From NCBI GenBank assembly GCA_002101235.1, contig LWTL01000104.1:1-37650 (forward strand): DNA of 37,650 nucleotides, written 5' to 3'. Source of the DNA: Cycloclasticus sp. symbiont of Bathymodiolus heckerae. Its GTDB lineage: Bacteria > Pseudomonadota > Gammaproteobacteria > Methylococcales > Cycloclasticaceae. The position numbers and the translations under genes were made by a program. The first letter of the stretch is position 1; each line of letters begins with the position of its first letter. Under the pieces are notes generated by a model that was not told the origin of the DNA, did no database searches, and worked only from the letters and a program-made list of their open reading frames with translations. Shown piece by piece: positions 1 to 9,500 of the stretch.

Positions 1-55
1 TGAAAAGCAGTATTTTGAGAATTTAGAAACTGTCTAAGAAAGTGGTGGCAGCTCA
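1..55 (+). mobile_element. Right end of an IS3-family insertion sequence (partial)
   Basis: Bases 2-37 encode the last residues of an IS3-family transposase (EKQYFENLETV, stop TAA at 35-37). The stretch after the stop ends in GGTGGCAGCTCA, and its reverse complement starts TGAGCTGCC, as IS3-family terminal repeats do (TG...CA ends). The same 55 bases occur inverted at 37524-37578, where more of the transposase C-terminus is visible. Sequence similarity stops exactly after base 55, which marks the element boundary. It abuts and truncates the IS30 remnant that follows. Confidence 0.85.
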
Positions 56-514
56 CTAAGATCGTGAAACGCGTTTTCCGCTCTACTACTGTTGCTATAT
101 AACTATTCTTCGACCCGACAATAAGATCGCCTTCCCAATGCCCAGGTACTGTTCGACTTTCTATCGAGGCTGGACGTTCATGTATCGAAACCCCGTCGAC
201 AATTTCCCCTCTGGTGCCTACCTTATGATGCTTTGAGTGGCATAACTTTCGCTTAGTACGTAAATGGTTACGCATCTTTTTTTAAACAGCCCACGTATTT
301 GTATAAAGAAGATTTTGTAAATTATTTCATGAGATACATGCATAGAGCGATCATTAGGGCAGGTCAACTTGAGCCAGGTGGAGACCTCTGTCGCCGGTAT
401 GGCTCAATACCTCCGTGATACCTTAAATAAGAAAAAATAGTCGCATGTGGCTTCTCAATTGTTCTAGCAATGTTGATCATCGGGGAACCTTTTTTCCATA
501 GTTCCCAAATGATA
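56..514 (-). pseudogene. IS30-family transposase remnant
   Basis: Reading the minus strand in shifting frames gives an IS30-type N-terminal helix-turn-helix region (IIWELWKKGSPMINIART, then HGGIEPYR). A deletion follows, then a CPNDRSMHVSHEIIYK segment and the start of the DDE catalytic domain (GEIVDGVSIHERPASIESR, VPGHWEGDLIVGS, IATVVERKTRFTIL). The first catalytic Asp is in WEGDLI. At least one frameshift lies near 290 and an internal deletion near 385-400. The C-terminal half is missing because the IS3 end at 55 cuts into it. It cannot make an active transposase. Confidence 0.85.
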
Positions 515-618
515 AGTTTTTTTCATTCATTAAATATGGCATCACACCAACCTTTTATCGCGGTTCTATTGATTTGTTGCAGTGACCGGCTGAATCCATT
601 CCGATTATTTATTGGGGG

Positions 619-849
619 GATTACAAGACGTTTTCAGGTGAAATAACGCTCTTACACAACGGCCATGAACTTCCCTACAAAGTCTTTAGAAAAGGTGTGG
701 TAGCCGCACAATTACTGGATGAAAAAACCATTAATCATGCGGTTAATCAAGCCGAGCTAAAGCAGCAAAGGAAGCCTGCTTATAAGCCTAAAGTTGACCA
801 TCCACGGCACACTTACCCTGAAAAACATAAACCAACCCCAACTTCCTAA
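619..849 (+). pseudogene. C-terminal fragment of an ISNCY-type transposase
   Basis: An open frame from about 619 ends with TAA at 847-849. It encodes about 76 residues containing DYKTFSGEITLLHNGHELPY followed by KVFRKG and a basic tail with KPKVDHPRHTYPEKHKP. This matches the C-terminal pattern of ISNCY (IS1202-like) transposases, which end in a DYxxG...L.Y..F module and a Lys/Pro/His-rich tail. The DDE core is absent. The bases after the stop (ACCGGACATT..., AGCGGACATTAC...) resemble the repeated GGACATT motifs common at such element ends. I see no gene in 850-992. Confidence 0.65.
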
Positions 850-992
850 AACCGGACATTTTAACTTGGGATAAAAGCGGACATTACTACTTTTGGCTTA
901 CAGTCCAAGACTAAACGGTACTGGACATAGAGGCAGCGTGTTAAAATTTTTTGGATGAGTTTTAGTTTTCGAGGGGTAAATGTAATAAAACA

Positions 993-1640
993 TTACTCCT
1001 CCCAATAATCCTCAAAAACCTTTTCATCCAACGGTGTCGTTTTAGCCCATTCTTCTATTTCCAGCATGGGTTTTTCGTAAAACTCATCAACATGCCCAAT
1101 GCATAAAATAGCCACAGGATGGCTACCTTTTGGCATTTTAAACAGTTTTTTGAGTGCTTCTGGCTCAAACAAAGAAACCCAACCCATGCCAATACCTTCG
1201 GCTCTTGCGGCTAACCACATGTTTTGAATAGCGCACGATAAGGATGCCAAATCCATTTCTGGTAGGGTTCTACGGCCAAAGATGTGTTTTTCTCGCTTAT
1301 CGGGTAATGCGGCAATCAATACGTCGCTACAGCTAAGAACACCTTCCACTTTTAGTCGACAAAACTCATCTTTACGTTCACCCAAAGCTTCAGCCGTTTT
1401 CATGCGCTCTTCGTTAACAATGGCATGTAGTTGCTTGCGTAAGTCGCTGTTTTTTACTCGAATAAACCGCCACGGCTGCATTAACCCAACACTAGGTGCT
1501 AGGTGCGCGGCATATAAAATTTTATCCAGTGTTTTAGCGTCTAAAGGCTCTGAGTTGAAATGACGCATATCACGTCGCTGCGCCATGGCTTTATACAGCG
1601 CTTCTTTTTCTGCTTTACTAAAACTGTGGTCATTCATCAT
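993..1640 (-). CDS. bluB: 5,6-dimethylbenzimidazole synthase BluB
   Basis: BluB is a nitroreductase-fold flavoenzyme that uses oxygen to fragment reduced FMN into 5,6-dimethylbenzimidazole, the lower axial ligand of B12. The 215-residue product shows the N-terminal FMN-phosphate motif RRDMRHF, the APSVGLMQPWRF segment and GIGMGWVSLF, all typical of BluB rather than of generic nitroreductases, and the length is normal. Two ATG codons start the frame (MMND); either could be used. The start overlaps the cysG stop by 4 bases, so it is translationally coupled as the last gene of the riboswitch-1 operon. Its oxygen requirement contrasts with the anaerobic-type markers CbiD and CbiG in the same locus. 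No convincing terminator is visible downstream. Confidence 0.95.
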   Translation of the reverse strand: MMNDHSFSKAEKEALYKAMAQRRDMRHFNSEPLDAKTLDKILYAAHLAPSVGLMQPWRFIRVKNSDLRKQLHAIVNEERMKTAEALGERKDEFCRLKVEGVLSCSDVLIAALPDKREKHIFGRRTLPEMDLASLSCAIQNMWLAARAEGIGMGWVSLFEPEALKKLFKMPKGSHPVAILCIGHVDEFYEKPMLEIEEWAKTTPLDEKVFEDYWEE

Positions 1641-3022
1641 CTGTTAAACCAGTTAAGTTTTTTAGTTAGGTTGACCACCTCGCCAACAATAAACAACGAG
1701 GGTGAAGCCACTGTATTCTCAATCAATGTTTTTGGCAATTCCGATACGTTCGACACTAAAACACGTTGCTTCTTTGTTGTACCTTTTTCAACTAACGCAC
1801 AAGGCATATCCGCTCGCATACCGTTATCAATTAATGATTGGCAAATAATCGGCAAGCCTTTAAGCCCCATGTAAAACACCAAGGTTTTGCCCGGTGAGAT
1901 GAGCTCTTCCCAATTTAAATTAACGCTACCGTCTTGCAATTGCCCTGTTACAAATTGAACCGATTGCGCATAGTCACGATGCGTAAGCGGAATACCTGCG
2001 TAGGATGAACAACCACTCGCAGCCGTAATACCGGGGATGACTTGGAAGGGAATATTCTCTTCTGCCAAGGTTTCAATTTCTTCACCACCACGGCCAAAGA
2101 TGAAAGGATCGCCGCCTTTTAAGCGCGCAACACGTTTACCTTGCTTTGCATAATCAACCAGTAATTGGTTAATGCCGCCTTGTGGAACAGCATGGTCATC
2201 CCGCCGTTTACCCACATAAACAAGTTTGGCTTGTTTATTAATCAGCGCCATTATTTCATCAGACACTAGGCGGTCATATATCACCACTTCGGCCAGTTGC
2301 AGTAGCCGAAAAGCCTTTAACGTTAACAAGTCAGGATCACCGGGCCCTGCACCTATCAAATAAACCTCACCTTTGCTCATCAGCTCTTGTGGGTTTTTCA
2401 AACCCTCGGCTAACAGTTCGTTTGCTTCGTCTTGTTTGCCTGCTAAAAAGGCTTCTGCAATGCTGCCGTTTAGAACAGTTTGCCAAAAACTTCTGCGTTG
2501 CTGTAAATCGGGCAAAATGGATTTAACCGTATCGCGGTGTTCGCCAACAAATGAAGACAGCTCGCCATAAGCATTGGGTACAAACTGGTCTATTTGCTGT
2601 TTTAGAATGGTGGATAACACGGGCGATGAGCCGCTATTGGAAATAGCAATCGTTAAAGGCGAACGATCAATCTCTGCGGGGAATATAAAGTCACACGCTT
2701 GCTGGTCATCCACTCTATTAAAGAGCACGTTATTTTGCCGTGCATAAACGCCTACTTGTTCATTCACATCGCGGCTATTGGTTGCCGCAATAATCAACGC
2801 GTAGTGTTGCGTAATGGCACTCGTTGAAAACGCTGCCTGCACCAATTCACCATCGTTATTTTGTAACAATGCCGCCAGTTCATCACTAATATGTAGCGAT
2901 ATAACGTCAATAATAGCATCTGCTTTTAGTAATGCATTTGCACGGCGTAAGGCGATAGCGCCGCCACCTATTAGCAAGCATCGCTTTTTTTCTAGCTTAT
3001 AAAACAGCGGGTAATACTTCAT
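1637..3022 (-). CDS. cysG: Siroheme synthase / uroporphyrinogen-III C-methyltransferase CysG
   Basis: This trifunctional protein makes precorrin-2 from uroporphyrinogen III, oxidises it to sirohydrochlorin and can insert iron to give siroheme. Residues 1 to about 210 are the Met8-like NAD-dependent dehydrogenase/ferrochelatase part (LLIGGGAIALRRA near the N-terminus). From about 217 comes the SUMT methyltransferase domain: GAGPGDPDLLTLKA, YVGKRRDDHAVPQ, RLKGGDPFIFGRGGEE and the PGITAASGCSSYAGIPLTHR motif. The 461 residues match full-length CysG. It overlaps cobD upstream and bluB downstream by 4 bases each. In this context it supplies the first committed corrinoid intermediate. It is the only visible source of precorrin-2 in the window. 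Confidence 0.95.
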   Translation of the reverse strand: MKYYPLFYKLEKKRCLLIGGGAIALRRANALLKADAIIDVISLHISDELAALLQNNDGELVQAAFSTSAITQHYALIIAATNSRDVNEQVGVYARQNNVLFNRVDDQQACDFIFPAEIDRSPLTIAISNSGSSPVLSTILKQQIDQFVPNAYGELSSFVGEHRDTVKSILPDLQQRRSFWQTVLNGSIAEAFLAGKQDEANELLAEGLKNPQELMSKGEVYLIGAGPGDPDLLTLKAFRLLQLAEVVIYDRLVSDEIMALINKQAKLVYVGKRRDDHAVPQGGINQLLVDYAKQGKRVARLKGGDPFIFGRGGEEIETLAEENIPFQVIPGITAASGCSSYAGIPLTHRDYAQSVQFVTGQLQDGSVNLNWEELISPGKTLVFYMGLKGLPIICQSLIDNGMRADMPCALVEKGTTKKQRVLVSNVSELPKTLIENTVASPSLFIVGEVVNLTKKLNWFNR

Positions 3023-4122
3023 AATAAAACCTTTGAATCGTTCTTAGTCTTCACAGCATCGAGAAACATTTGTACCACGTTACACACCTTATTCCATTTA
3101 TCGTTCGATGCTTTGGAAAGAAGCCCAATTCTTAATAATGACATGTTTGAATCAACATCAATAACGCGCATTAAAACCCCTTGTTGAGCAAACGTTTCAA
3201 AAACAAAATAAGCCGATGCTTTACTCATTTGATATGTAGAGAATAAGCCTTGATGCGTTTGCCGATCCACGCCCATTAAATCCATCACTGGCTGAAACAA
3301 TTGCTGGCAATTTTCCGCTTCTTTTTTAATCGTAAGCCGTGCTTGCTGTTGCCAAGCCACATCGTTAAAAGCGGATATTGCCAAGGATTGTGCTGGGCCA
3401 TTAATTTGCCATAAACCCAAGCGTGTATTTAATTGTTCTAAAATGAAACAATTAGCAAAAACGTAACCTAAACGCACACCGGCCAAGCCAAAAAACTTAC
3501 CAAATGAACGCAAAACAATCACGTTTTCTGGTCTATCTTTTCCCAGTACGCTACGGCTTGGTTCTATGTCTGCAAAAGCCTCATCAACAATGACGCAACA
3601 ACCGTCAGCCAGCATATTAGCCCATTTAAAAATATCATCTGCGGTAAACAACAAGCCCGTTGGGTTGTTTGGGTTAATAATAAGTAGATGCTGGTCGTTT
3701 TGCTGAGTCAGCGCATCGGTAATCAGATTGTGCGCTTCGTCATGGTCAAAAGAAACGTATGGAACAACGTCCCTGCCGGCCTTCAACCAATGTTTTGTAT
3801 ATTCTTGGTAACCCACTGCTGGCGCAAGCAATGGCTTGTTTGCCAACACCTCTGGCAGCGCTTGTATAACGGCTTGGCTGCCAGAAACGGCTAGCATCAC
3901 CTCTTCGTTGTAATACATCTCTGCGGCATCATAAAAACTTGTTTGCAGGTACGGTAGCGATTTAAACGCCTCTGCCTTTATGCTGTCATGTGGGTACGAA
4001 TTAGGGTTGATACCGGTCGATAAATCCACCCATTCATCATACGCAATGCCATAACGTTCACTTGCCGCATTAATATCACCGCCGTGCAATGGGGTAAATA
4101 ACGGGCTATTTTCATGTGCCAT
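3019..4122 (-). CDS. cobD: L-threonine-O-3-phosphate decarboxylase (CobD of Salmonella, CobC of Pseudomonas)
   Basis: This PLP-dependent, aminotransferase-fold enzyme makes (R)-1-amino-2-propanol O-2-phosphate, the linker joined to cobyric acid by CbiB. The 367-residue protein begins with the family signature HGGDINAASERYGI and has DLSTGINPNSYP, NPNNPTG (150-156), IVDEAFADI and the Schiff-base lysine in RSFGKFFGLAGVRLGY (about K209). The naming differs between organisms, so the function is given in words. Its stop overlaps the cysG start by 4 bases, and its start lies immediately beside the cbiB stop. No L-threonine kinase (PduX-like) is present in the window, so threonine phosphate must come from elsewhere. 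Confidence 0.94.
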   Translation of the reverse strand: MAHENSPLFTPLHGGDINAASERYGIAYDEWVDLSTGINPNSYPHDSIKAEAFKSLPYLQTSFYDAAEMYYNEEVMLAVSGSQAVIQALPEVLANKPLLAPAVGYQEYTKHWLKAGRDVVPYVSFDHDEAHNLITDALTQQNDQHLLIINPNNPTGLLFTADDIFKWANMLADGCCVIVDEAFADIEPSRSVLGKDRPENVIVLRSFGKFFGLAGVRLGYVFANCFILEQLNTRLGLWQINGPAQSLAISAFNDVAWQQQARLTIKKEAENCQQLFQPVMDLMGVDRQTHQGLFSTYQMSKASAYFVFETFAQQGVLMRVIDVDSNMSLLRIGLLSKASNDKWNKVCNVVQMFLDAVKTKNDSKVLL

Positions 4123-5061
4123 TTATAGCAACTCCTGCAATATGGCGATGAGCATTAAGGCTACAAGCCACACCGCCAAACTTTTTGTTAATAAGGTACA
4201 GGCTGAATAGATCAAACTTGCATTCGCTTTTTTCCCACCCTGCTTAGCCGTTACACCCAAGGTGATACGTTGGTGCGTATCTTCCCCGTATGTAGCCGCG
4301 CCGCCCAAGGTTACATTTAAAGCACCTGCGCCTGCCGCCATAACGGGGCCTGCATTGGGGCTATCCCACTGGTGGCCTTGTTGAAACCAACTATTAAAGC
4401 CGTGCTTTGTTTGCCCAGCCAAGGCATAACTTAACGCAACAAGCCGAGCGGGAATATAATTTAAAACATCATCTAACCGTGCAGCACACCAGCCAAACGC
4501 TAAGAAGCGCTCGTTTTTATAACCCCACATCGCATCCAATGTATTCGCAAGGCGATATATAAAAACGCCCGGAATACCGGCAATACAAAACCAAAAAATG
4601 GGGGCGAATACTGCGTCCGCTCCATTTTCTAAAACAGATTCTACAGCCGCTTTGCTGATGCCTTCTTCATCTAACTGGCTGGTATCTCGGCTTACAATAA
4701 AAGAAACGGCTTGCCGTGCCTGTGCAATATCATTTGCTTGCAGAGGCTTGGCAATGTTTTTCGCATGATCAACTAAACTATGCCAGCCAATGGCTATATA
4801 TAGTATAAAGCACTCGAATAAAGTCTGAAATATTATTGATTCTAATAGTGTTTTTTCAAAAATAACGACTAATGCCGTTAGTGGAACAATCGCTAACAAA
4901 ACTGCTACAATACCTTTTGCACGCTTATTATTCGGCGTATTTAAACGCTTCTCTAACCATTCCACCCACGTACCAAACAAGACTAAAGGATGATAACGCC
5001 GCGGCTCGCCTAATATAAAATCCAGCAGTAATGCGCTAATAACAACGATAAAAGTCAGCAT
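4123..5061 (-). CDS. cbiB: Adenosylcobinamide-phosphate synthase CbiB
   Basis: This integral membrane enzyme attaches aminopropanol phosphate to adenosylcobyric acid, giving adenosylcobinamide phosphate. The 312-residue protein has the family N-terminus (LDFILGEPRRYHPLVLFG), several hydrophobic segments (about 1-15, 50-70, 80-95, 150-170 and 290-310) and the conserved DTSQLDEEGISKAAVESVLE and ENGADAVFAPIFW region. AGPVMAAGAGALNVTLGGAA near the C-terminus is also typical. It lies between cobQ, whose stop is 2 bases upstream, and cobD, whose start is adjacent, so the enzymes that make and use the aminopropanol linker are coexpressed. Confidence 0.94.
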   Translation of the reverse strand: MLTFIVVISALLLDFILGEPRRYHPLVLFGTWVEWLEKRLNTPNNKRAKGIVAVLLAIVPLTALVVIFEKTLLESIIFQTLFECFILYIAIGWHSLVDHAKNIAKPLQANDIAQARQAVSFIVSRDTSQLDEEGISKAAVESVLENGADAVFAPIFWFCIAGIPGVFIYRLANTLDAMWGYKNERFLAFGWCAARLDDVLNYIPARLVALSYALAGQTKHGFNSWFQQGHQWDSPNAGPVMAAGAGALNVTLGGAATYGEDTHQRITLGVTAKQGGKKANASLIYSACTLLTKSLAVWLVALMLIAILQELL

Positions 5062-5063
5062 AC

Positions 5064-6566
5064 TTATTCGCCCATGCTTAATAGTTTTTTCAGCATATTA
5101 AGCGGCAATACTTCTTCTACTGCGTCTGCTAATTTTTCAATGTTTTGTTCTGTGTATTCGTTATAGTCGAACGGTTTTACTTCACTTAAACCCGCCCAAA
5201 AAAGCATGGCTGCCAACATATCCGGCTGGTCAAACACGCCATGAATATAAGTACCACGCACAGAATCATCGGCATTTTTTGCACCATCCATAAACTCAGC
5301 TTCATTGTCGTCAACGGCTTTAATAGAAAACAACGGCAAACTTAAATCATCACCCGTACTCTCACCTGCATGAATCTCGTAACCGGAAACCTTTGCATGC
5401 GTACTTAAACAAACGCCTGAAACATTGCGCAGTACTTTCTCTTTCGCCAAGGTGGTTTGCATAGATAAAAAACCCAAACCTTCGCTTAAACCCGCTGATG
5501 ACTCTACGCCAATGGGGTCATCCACCGTTTCACCCAACATTTGAAAGCCACCACAAATACCCAACAATTTGCCGCCAAAACGCAAATGGCGTTGTAATAC
5601 CTTTTCCCAGCCTTGCGTTTTTAACCCAGCCAAATCATCTCTTACACTTTTACTGCCCGGCAAAATAATAAGGTCTGCACCTTTAAAATCGGCCACCTCA
5701 GTAACAAATTGGCAATCTACTTGTGGGTGCGCACGTAACACGTCAAAGTCCGTTTGATTACTGGCACGTGGGTACATAAGCACCGCAATTTTCACTTTGT
5801 TTTCTTCACCACTGGCTTGCTGGTCACGCTGGCTACTGCTTAAGCTGTCTTCCGCTTCTATGTGTAAATTCGGTATGAATGGAATAACCGCCAACACTGG
5901 CACGGTGGTTTTTTGTTCCAACCATTCTAGGCCACTTTCTAATAACGCTGGATCACCGCGAAAACAGTTAATAACGAAGCCTTTTACCCGCTTCTTTTCG
6001 GTGTCGCTTAAGAGCGCATAAGTGCCGTATAAATGGGCAAACACACCGCCTCGGTCAATATCGGCAACAATAATAACGGGGCAATCTATCGCCTCGGCAA
6101 GCCCCATATTGGCTAAGTCATGCTCGCGTAGGTTAATTTCCGCAGGGCTACCCGCACCTTCTGCAATCACCACATCCACACTGCCTGCAAGCTTATTGTG
6201 CGTATTAACAACCAGCTCTAATAACGCCGGTTTATATTGGTGGTATTCAGTTGCTTGCATATTACCGATGGCCTTACCGTTCACAATAACTTGCGAACCG
6301 CGTTCACTGTTTGGCTTAAGTAATACAGGGTTCATCGTGATAGATGGCTCTAAATAACACGCCTGCGCCTGCACCGCTTGTGCGCGACCAATCTCGCCGC
6401 CCTCGGCTGTTACCGCTGAATTAAGCGCCATGTTTTGTGATTTAAACGGTGCAACTTTAATTTTATGCCGCGCTAGTATGCGGCAAATAGCAGTCACCAA
6501 AATGCTTTTACCCGCATCGGATGTTGTACCTTGAACCATTAGCGTATGCGGTGCTGCGAAACTCAT
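5064..6566 (-). CDS. cobQ: Cobyric acid synthase CobQ/CbiP
   Basis: This glutamine-dependent amidotransferase amidates positions b, d, e and g of adenosylcobyrinic acid a,c-diamide. The N-terminal half is the ATP-binding dethiobiotin-synthetase-like domain (MVQGTTSDAGKSILVTA, residues about 10-26; KPNSERGSQVIVNGK; ADIDRGGVFAHLYGT). The C-terminal half is a class-I glutaminase-like domain with the nucleophile region LLGICGGFQMLGE and the histidine in GTYIHGVFDQP. The length of 500 is close to the family norm. Its start overlaps the cobN stop by 4 bases. CbiA/CobB, the related a,c-diamide synthase, is encoded in the other riboswitch operon. Confidence 0.95.
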   Translation of the reverse strand: MSFAAPHTLMVQGTTSDAGKSILVTAICRILARHKIKVAPFKSQNMALNSAVTAEGGEIGRAQAVQAQACYLEPSITMNPVLLKPNSERGSQVIVNGKAIGNMQATEYHQYKPALLELVVNTHNKLAGSVDVVIAEGAGSPAEINLREHDLANMGLAEAIDCPVIIVADIDRGGVFAHLYGTYALLSDTEKKRVKGFVINCFRGDPALLESGLEWLEQKTTVPVLAVIPFIPNLHIEAEDSLSSSQRDQQASGEENKVKIAVLMYPRASNQTDFDVLRAHPQVDCQFVTEVADFKGADLIILPGSKSVRDDLAGLKTQGWEKVLQRHLRFGGKLLGICGGFQMLGETVDDPIGVESSAGLSEGLGFLSMQTTLAKEKVLRNVSGVCLSTHAKVSGYEIHAGESTGDDLSLPLFSIKAVDDNEAEFMDGAKNADDSVRGTYIHGVFDQPDMLAAMLFWAGLSEVKPFDYNEYTEQNIEKLADAVEEVLPLNMLKKLLSMGE

Positions 6567-9500
6567 TGCGCCCCTTCTTTTTGATTATCTAAATCCAACA
6601 ATAAGCCCTGTAATTTTTCAGCATACTCTTCACTATCCGACCACATATTGCGCTGTGTGGCTTCCAATAAACGCTCGGCCATTTCTTCCAATGCATTGAC
6701 ATTATTGTCTCGTAAAAACGCTTGGTTTTTCTCATCAAAAATCAAGCTGTCCGCCACTTGTTCGTACTGGTAGTTATCAATCAACTGCGTGGTTGCATCA
6801 TAAGCAAATAAATAATCCACACTGGCAGCCATTTCAAACGCGCCTTTATAACCGTGTTCACGCATTGCATTTTGCCATTTTGGGTTTAACACACGCGAAC
6901 GAATCACGCGGTTAAGCTCTTCTTTTAACGTACGTATTTTAGGTGCGGCTGGGTTTGAATGGTCGTTATGGTAAACAACTGGAGCTACCCCTTTAAATAC
7001 CGACACCGCATTGCTCATACCGCCTTGGAACTGATAATAGTCATCCGAATCCAATATATCGTGCTCGCGGTTATCTTGATTATGCGCCACCGTATCCACT
7101 TGGCTAAGCTGCTGCTGAAACGCCCGTTTTGCCTGCACGCCGTCTTTTAATTCACCCGAACCATACGCATAGCCGCCCCAATTAACATAGGCTTCGGCTA
7201 AATCCTTTGTCGATTCCCAGCAACGCTCATCAATCAAACCTTGCAAGCCTGCGCCGTACGCCCCTGGTTTGCTGCCAAACACGCGAAAGCTGGCTTCACG
7301 AAACGCCTCTTCTTCACTCATGCCCTGCTCGCTAAGTTCCTGCGCCCGTGCGGTAACATGCTGTTTAATGGTATTGCTGTTGCCCGGCTCATCCAATGTA
7401 GCAATCGCCAATACAGCCGTATCAAACAAGCGCATAACATTGGGAAACGCATCGCGGAAAAAACCCGACACTCGCAAGGTCACATCCACACGCGGGCGCT
7501 GTAGCAACATGCTGGGAATTATTTCAATATCTATAACCCGTTGCGAGCCTACCGCCCAAATGGGTTTAACGCCCATTAAGGCAAACGCTTGGGCAATATC
7601 ATCACCGCCGGTTCGCATGGTTGCCGTGCCCCATACCGATAACCCCAGTTGAACGGGGTAATCGCCGTGGTCTTGTAAGTGGCGTTCAATTAACGCATCG
7701 GCTGAAAGCTTGCCAATTGCCCATGCCGCTTTTGATGGAATAGAACGGTTATCAACCGAGAAAAAGTTTCGCCCTGTTGGCAACGTATCTAAGCGGCCTC
7801 GGGTTGGCGCACCCGATGGCCCAGGTTCTATAAAGCGCCCGCTTAATCCTTTTAATAACGCCGAAGTCTCTTGCTCCACACTGCGGTGCAGTGCCGCTAA
7901 TACGGTGTTTTTTATAAACGTTAATTGTTGCGATGTGTTCGGCAAACTTGCCTGTACCATCGCGTCTATTTCTTGATCGCCCAGTACATATTTATTAATC
8001 AGCTCTAGCGCATACAGTTCCAAACGCTCGCGGGTATCGGCTTCTGTTCGCCATGCGCTGTTTGAAATAGTTTGCAACACATCGGGCTTATTACCCGACC
8101 AAACAGCTTGCTCATTTTTTAAAGGGTCGAAAGGAGCAAGGTTTAAATCATCCACTAAATTATGCAGAAGCCCTTTACCCATATTATCGACACCTCGCGG
8201 CAAACGCACCAAAGCAACCAAGGTATCGGCTAGTTTATCGTTCGCGGGTAATTGCCCCAATATATGCAAGCCATGCCTAATTTGCGCCTCTTTAATATCA
8301 CACAAATAAGCGTCTAATTGTTCCAGCAACTCATCATCATTTTGCTGAGTAATATTCAACTCTTCCAGCACATGCGTTTGCCGAATTTGTTGCAAAATTT
8401 TATCCCGAAGCCATTGCTCACGGCGCGCATCCATACCCAGCGCTTGATAATATTCATCCACCAAGTTTTCAAGTTCGGCTAAATCGCCGTACACTTCTGC
8501 GCGTGTCATCGGTGGCATTAGATGATCAATAATCACCGCTTGCGTGCGACGTTTTGCTTGTGCGCCTTCACCTGGGTCATTCACAATAAACGGGTAAAAG
8601 TGCGGTGTTGGGCCAAGAATAACATCCGGCCAACAGGTTGCAGATAAGGCATTACCTTTGCCCGGAAGCCACTCTAAATTACCGTGCTTACCCACATGTA
8701 TAACTGCATCTATTTGGTAGCAGTGTCTTAACCAAAAATAAAAGGCTAAATAGCTATGCGGCGGTACTAAGTCGGGGTCGTGATAGTTCGCCAACAAGTC
8801 CAAGTTAAAACCACGTGCAGGCTGTATGCCCACAAACGTTTCACCCAAGCGGATACCGGCAATCATTAAGCGGTGCTCACGGTATTTAGGGTCTTTATCG
8901 GGCGTTCCCCAGCGTTCTAAAACGGCTTGTTGCGTTTTAAGAGGTAACGCGGCGAAGAAGCCATTATATTCATCCACACACAAACTTTGCCAGCACGGCA
9001 ATTGGTGCAAGGTATTAGGGTTATTGGTGACTGACTCAAGCAAGGCTTCAATTAAGGCGTTTCCATCATCAGGTATGTCTTGTAATGGATAACCTGCCGC
9101 CTTCATGGCGTTTAAAATATTCAGCGTAGAAGCCGGTGTATCTAACCCCACACCGTTACCAATTCGCCCGTCTTTTGTGGGGTAGTTTGCCAAAATTAAC
9201 GCCACACGTTTTTGCGCATTGTCTTTCTTTGTTAATGCGCAATAACGCACCGCTAACTCGGCAACAAATTCCGCACGTTCTTGATGAAGCACATAACGCA
9301 CAACCGACAACTGGCAGCGTTTGGAATAATACGCTTCCGATTTAAAACTAATCGCACGGGTTGTAATGCGCCCATCCATTTCTGGCAGTACAACTTGCAT
9401 GGCAATATCACGGCTACTTAAACCTTGGCTGTACGATTGCCAATACGCCTCATTACTGCTGGCAAGCATTAGCTGTAAAACTGGCACATCCACAACAAAT

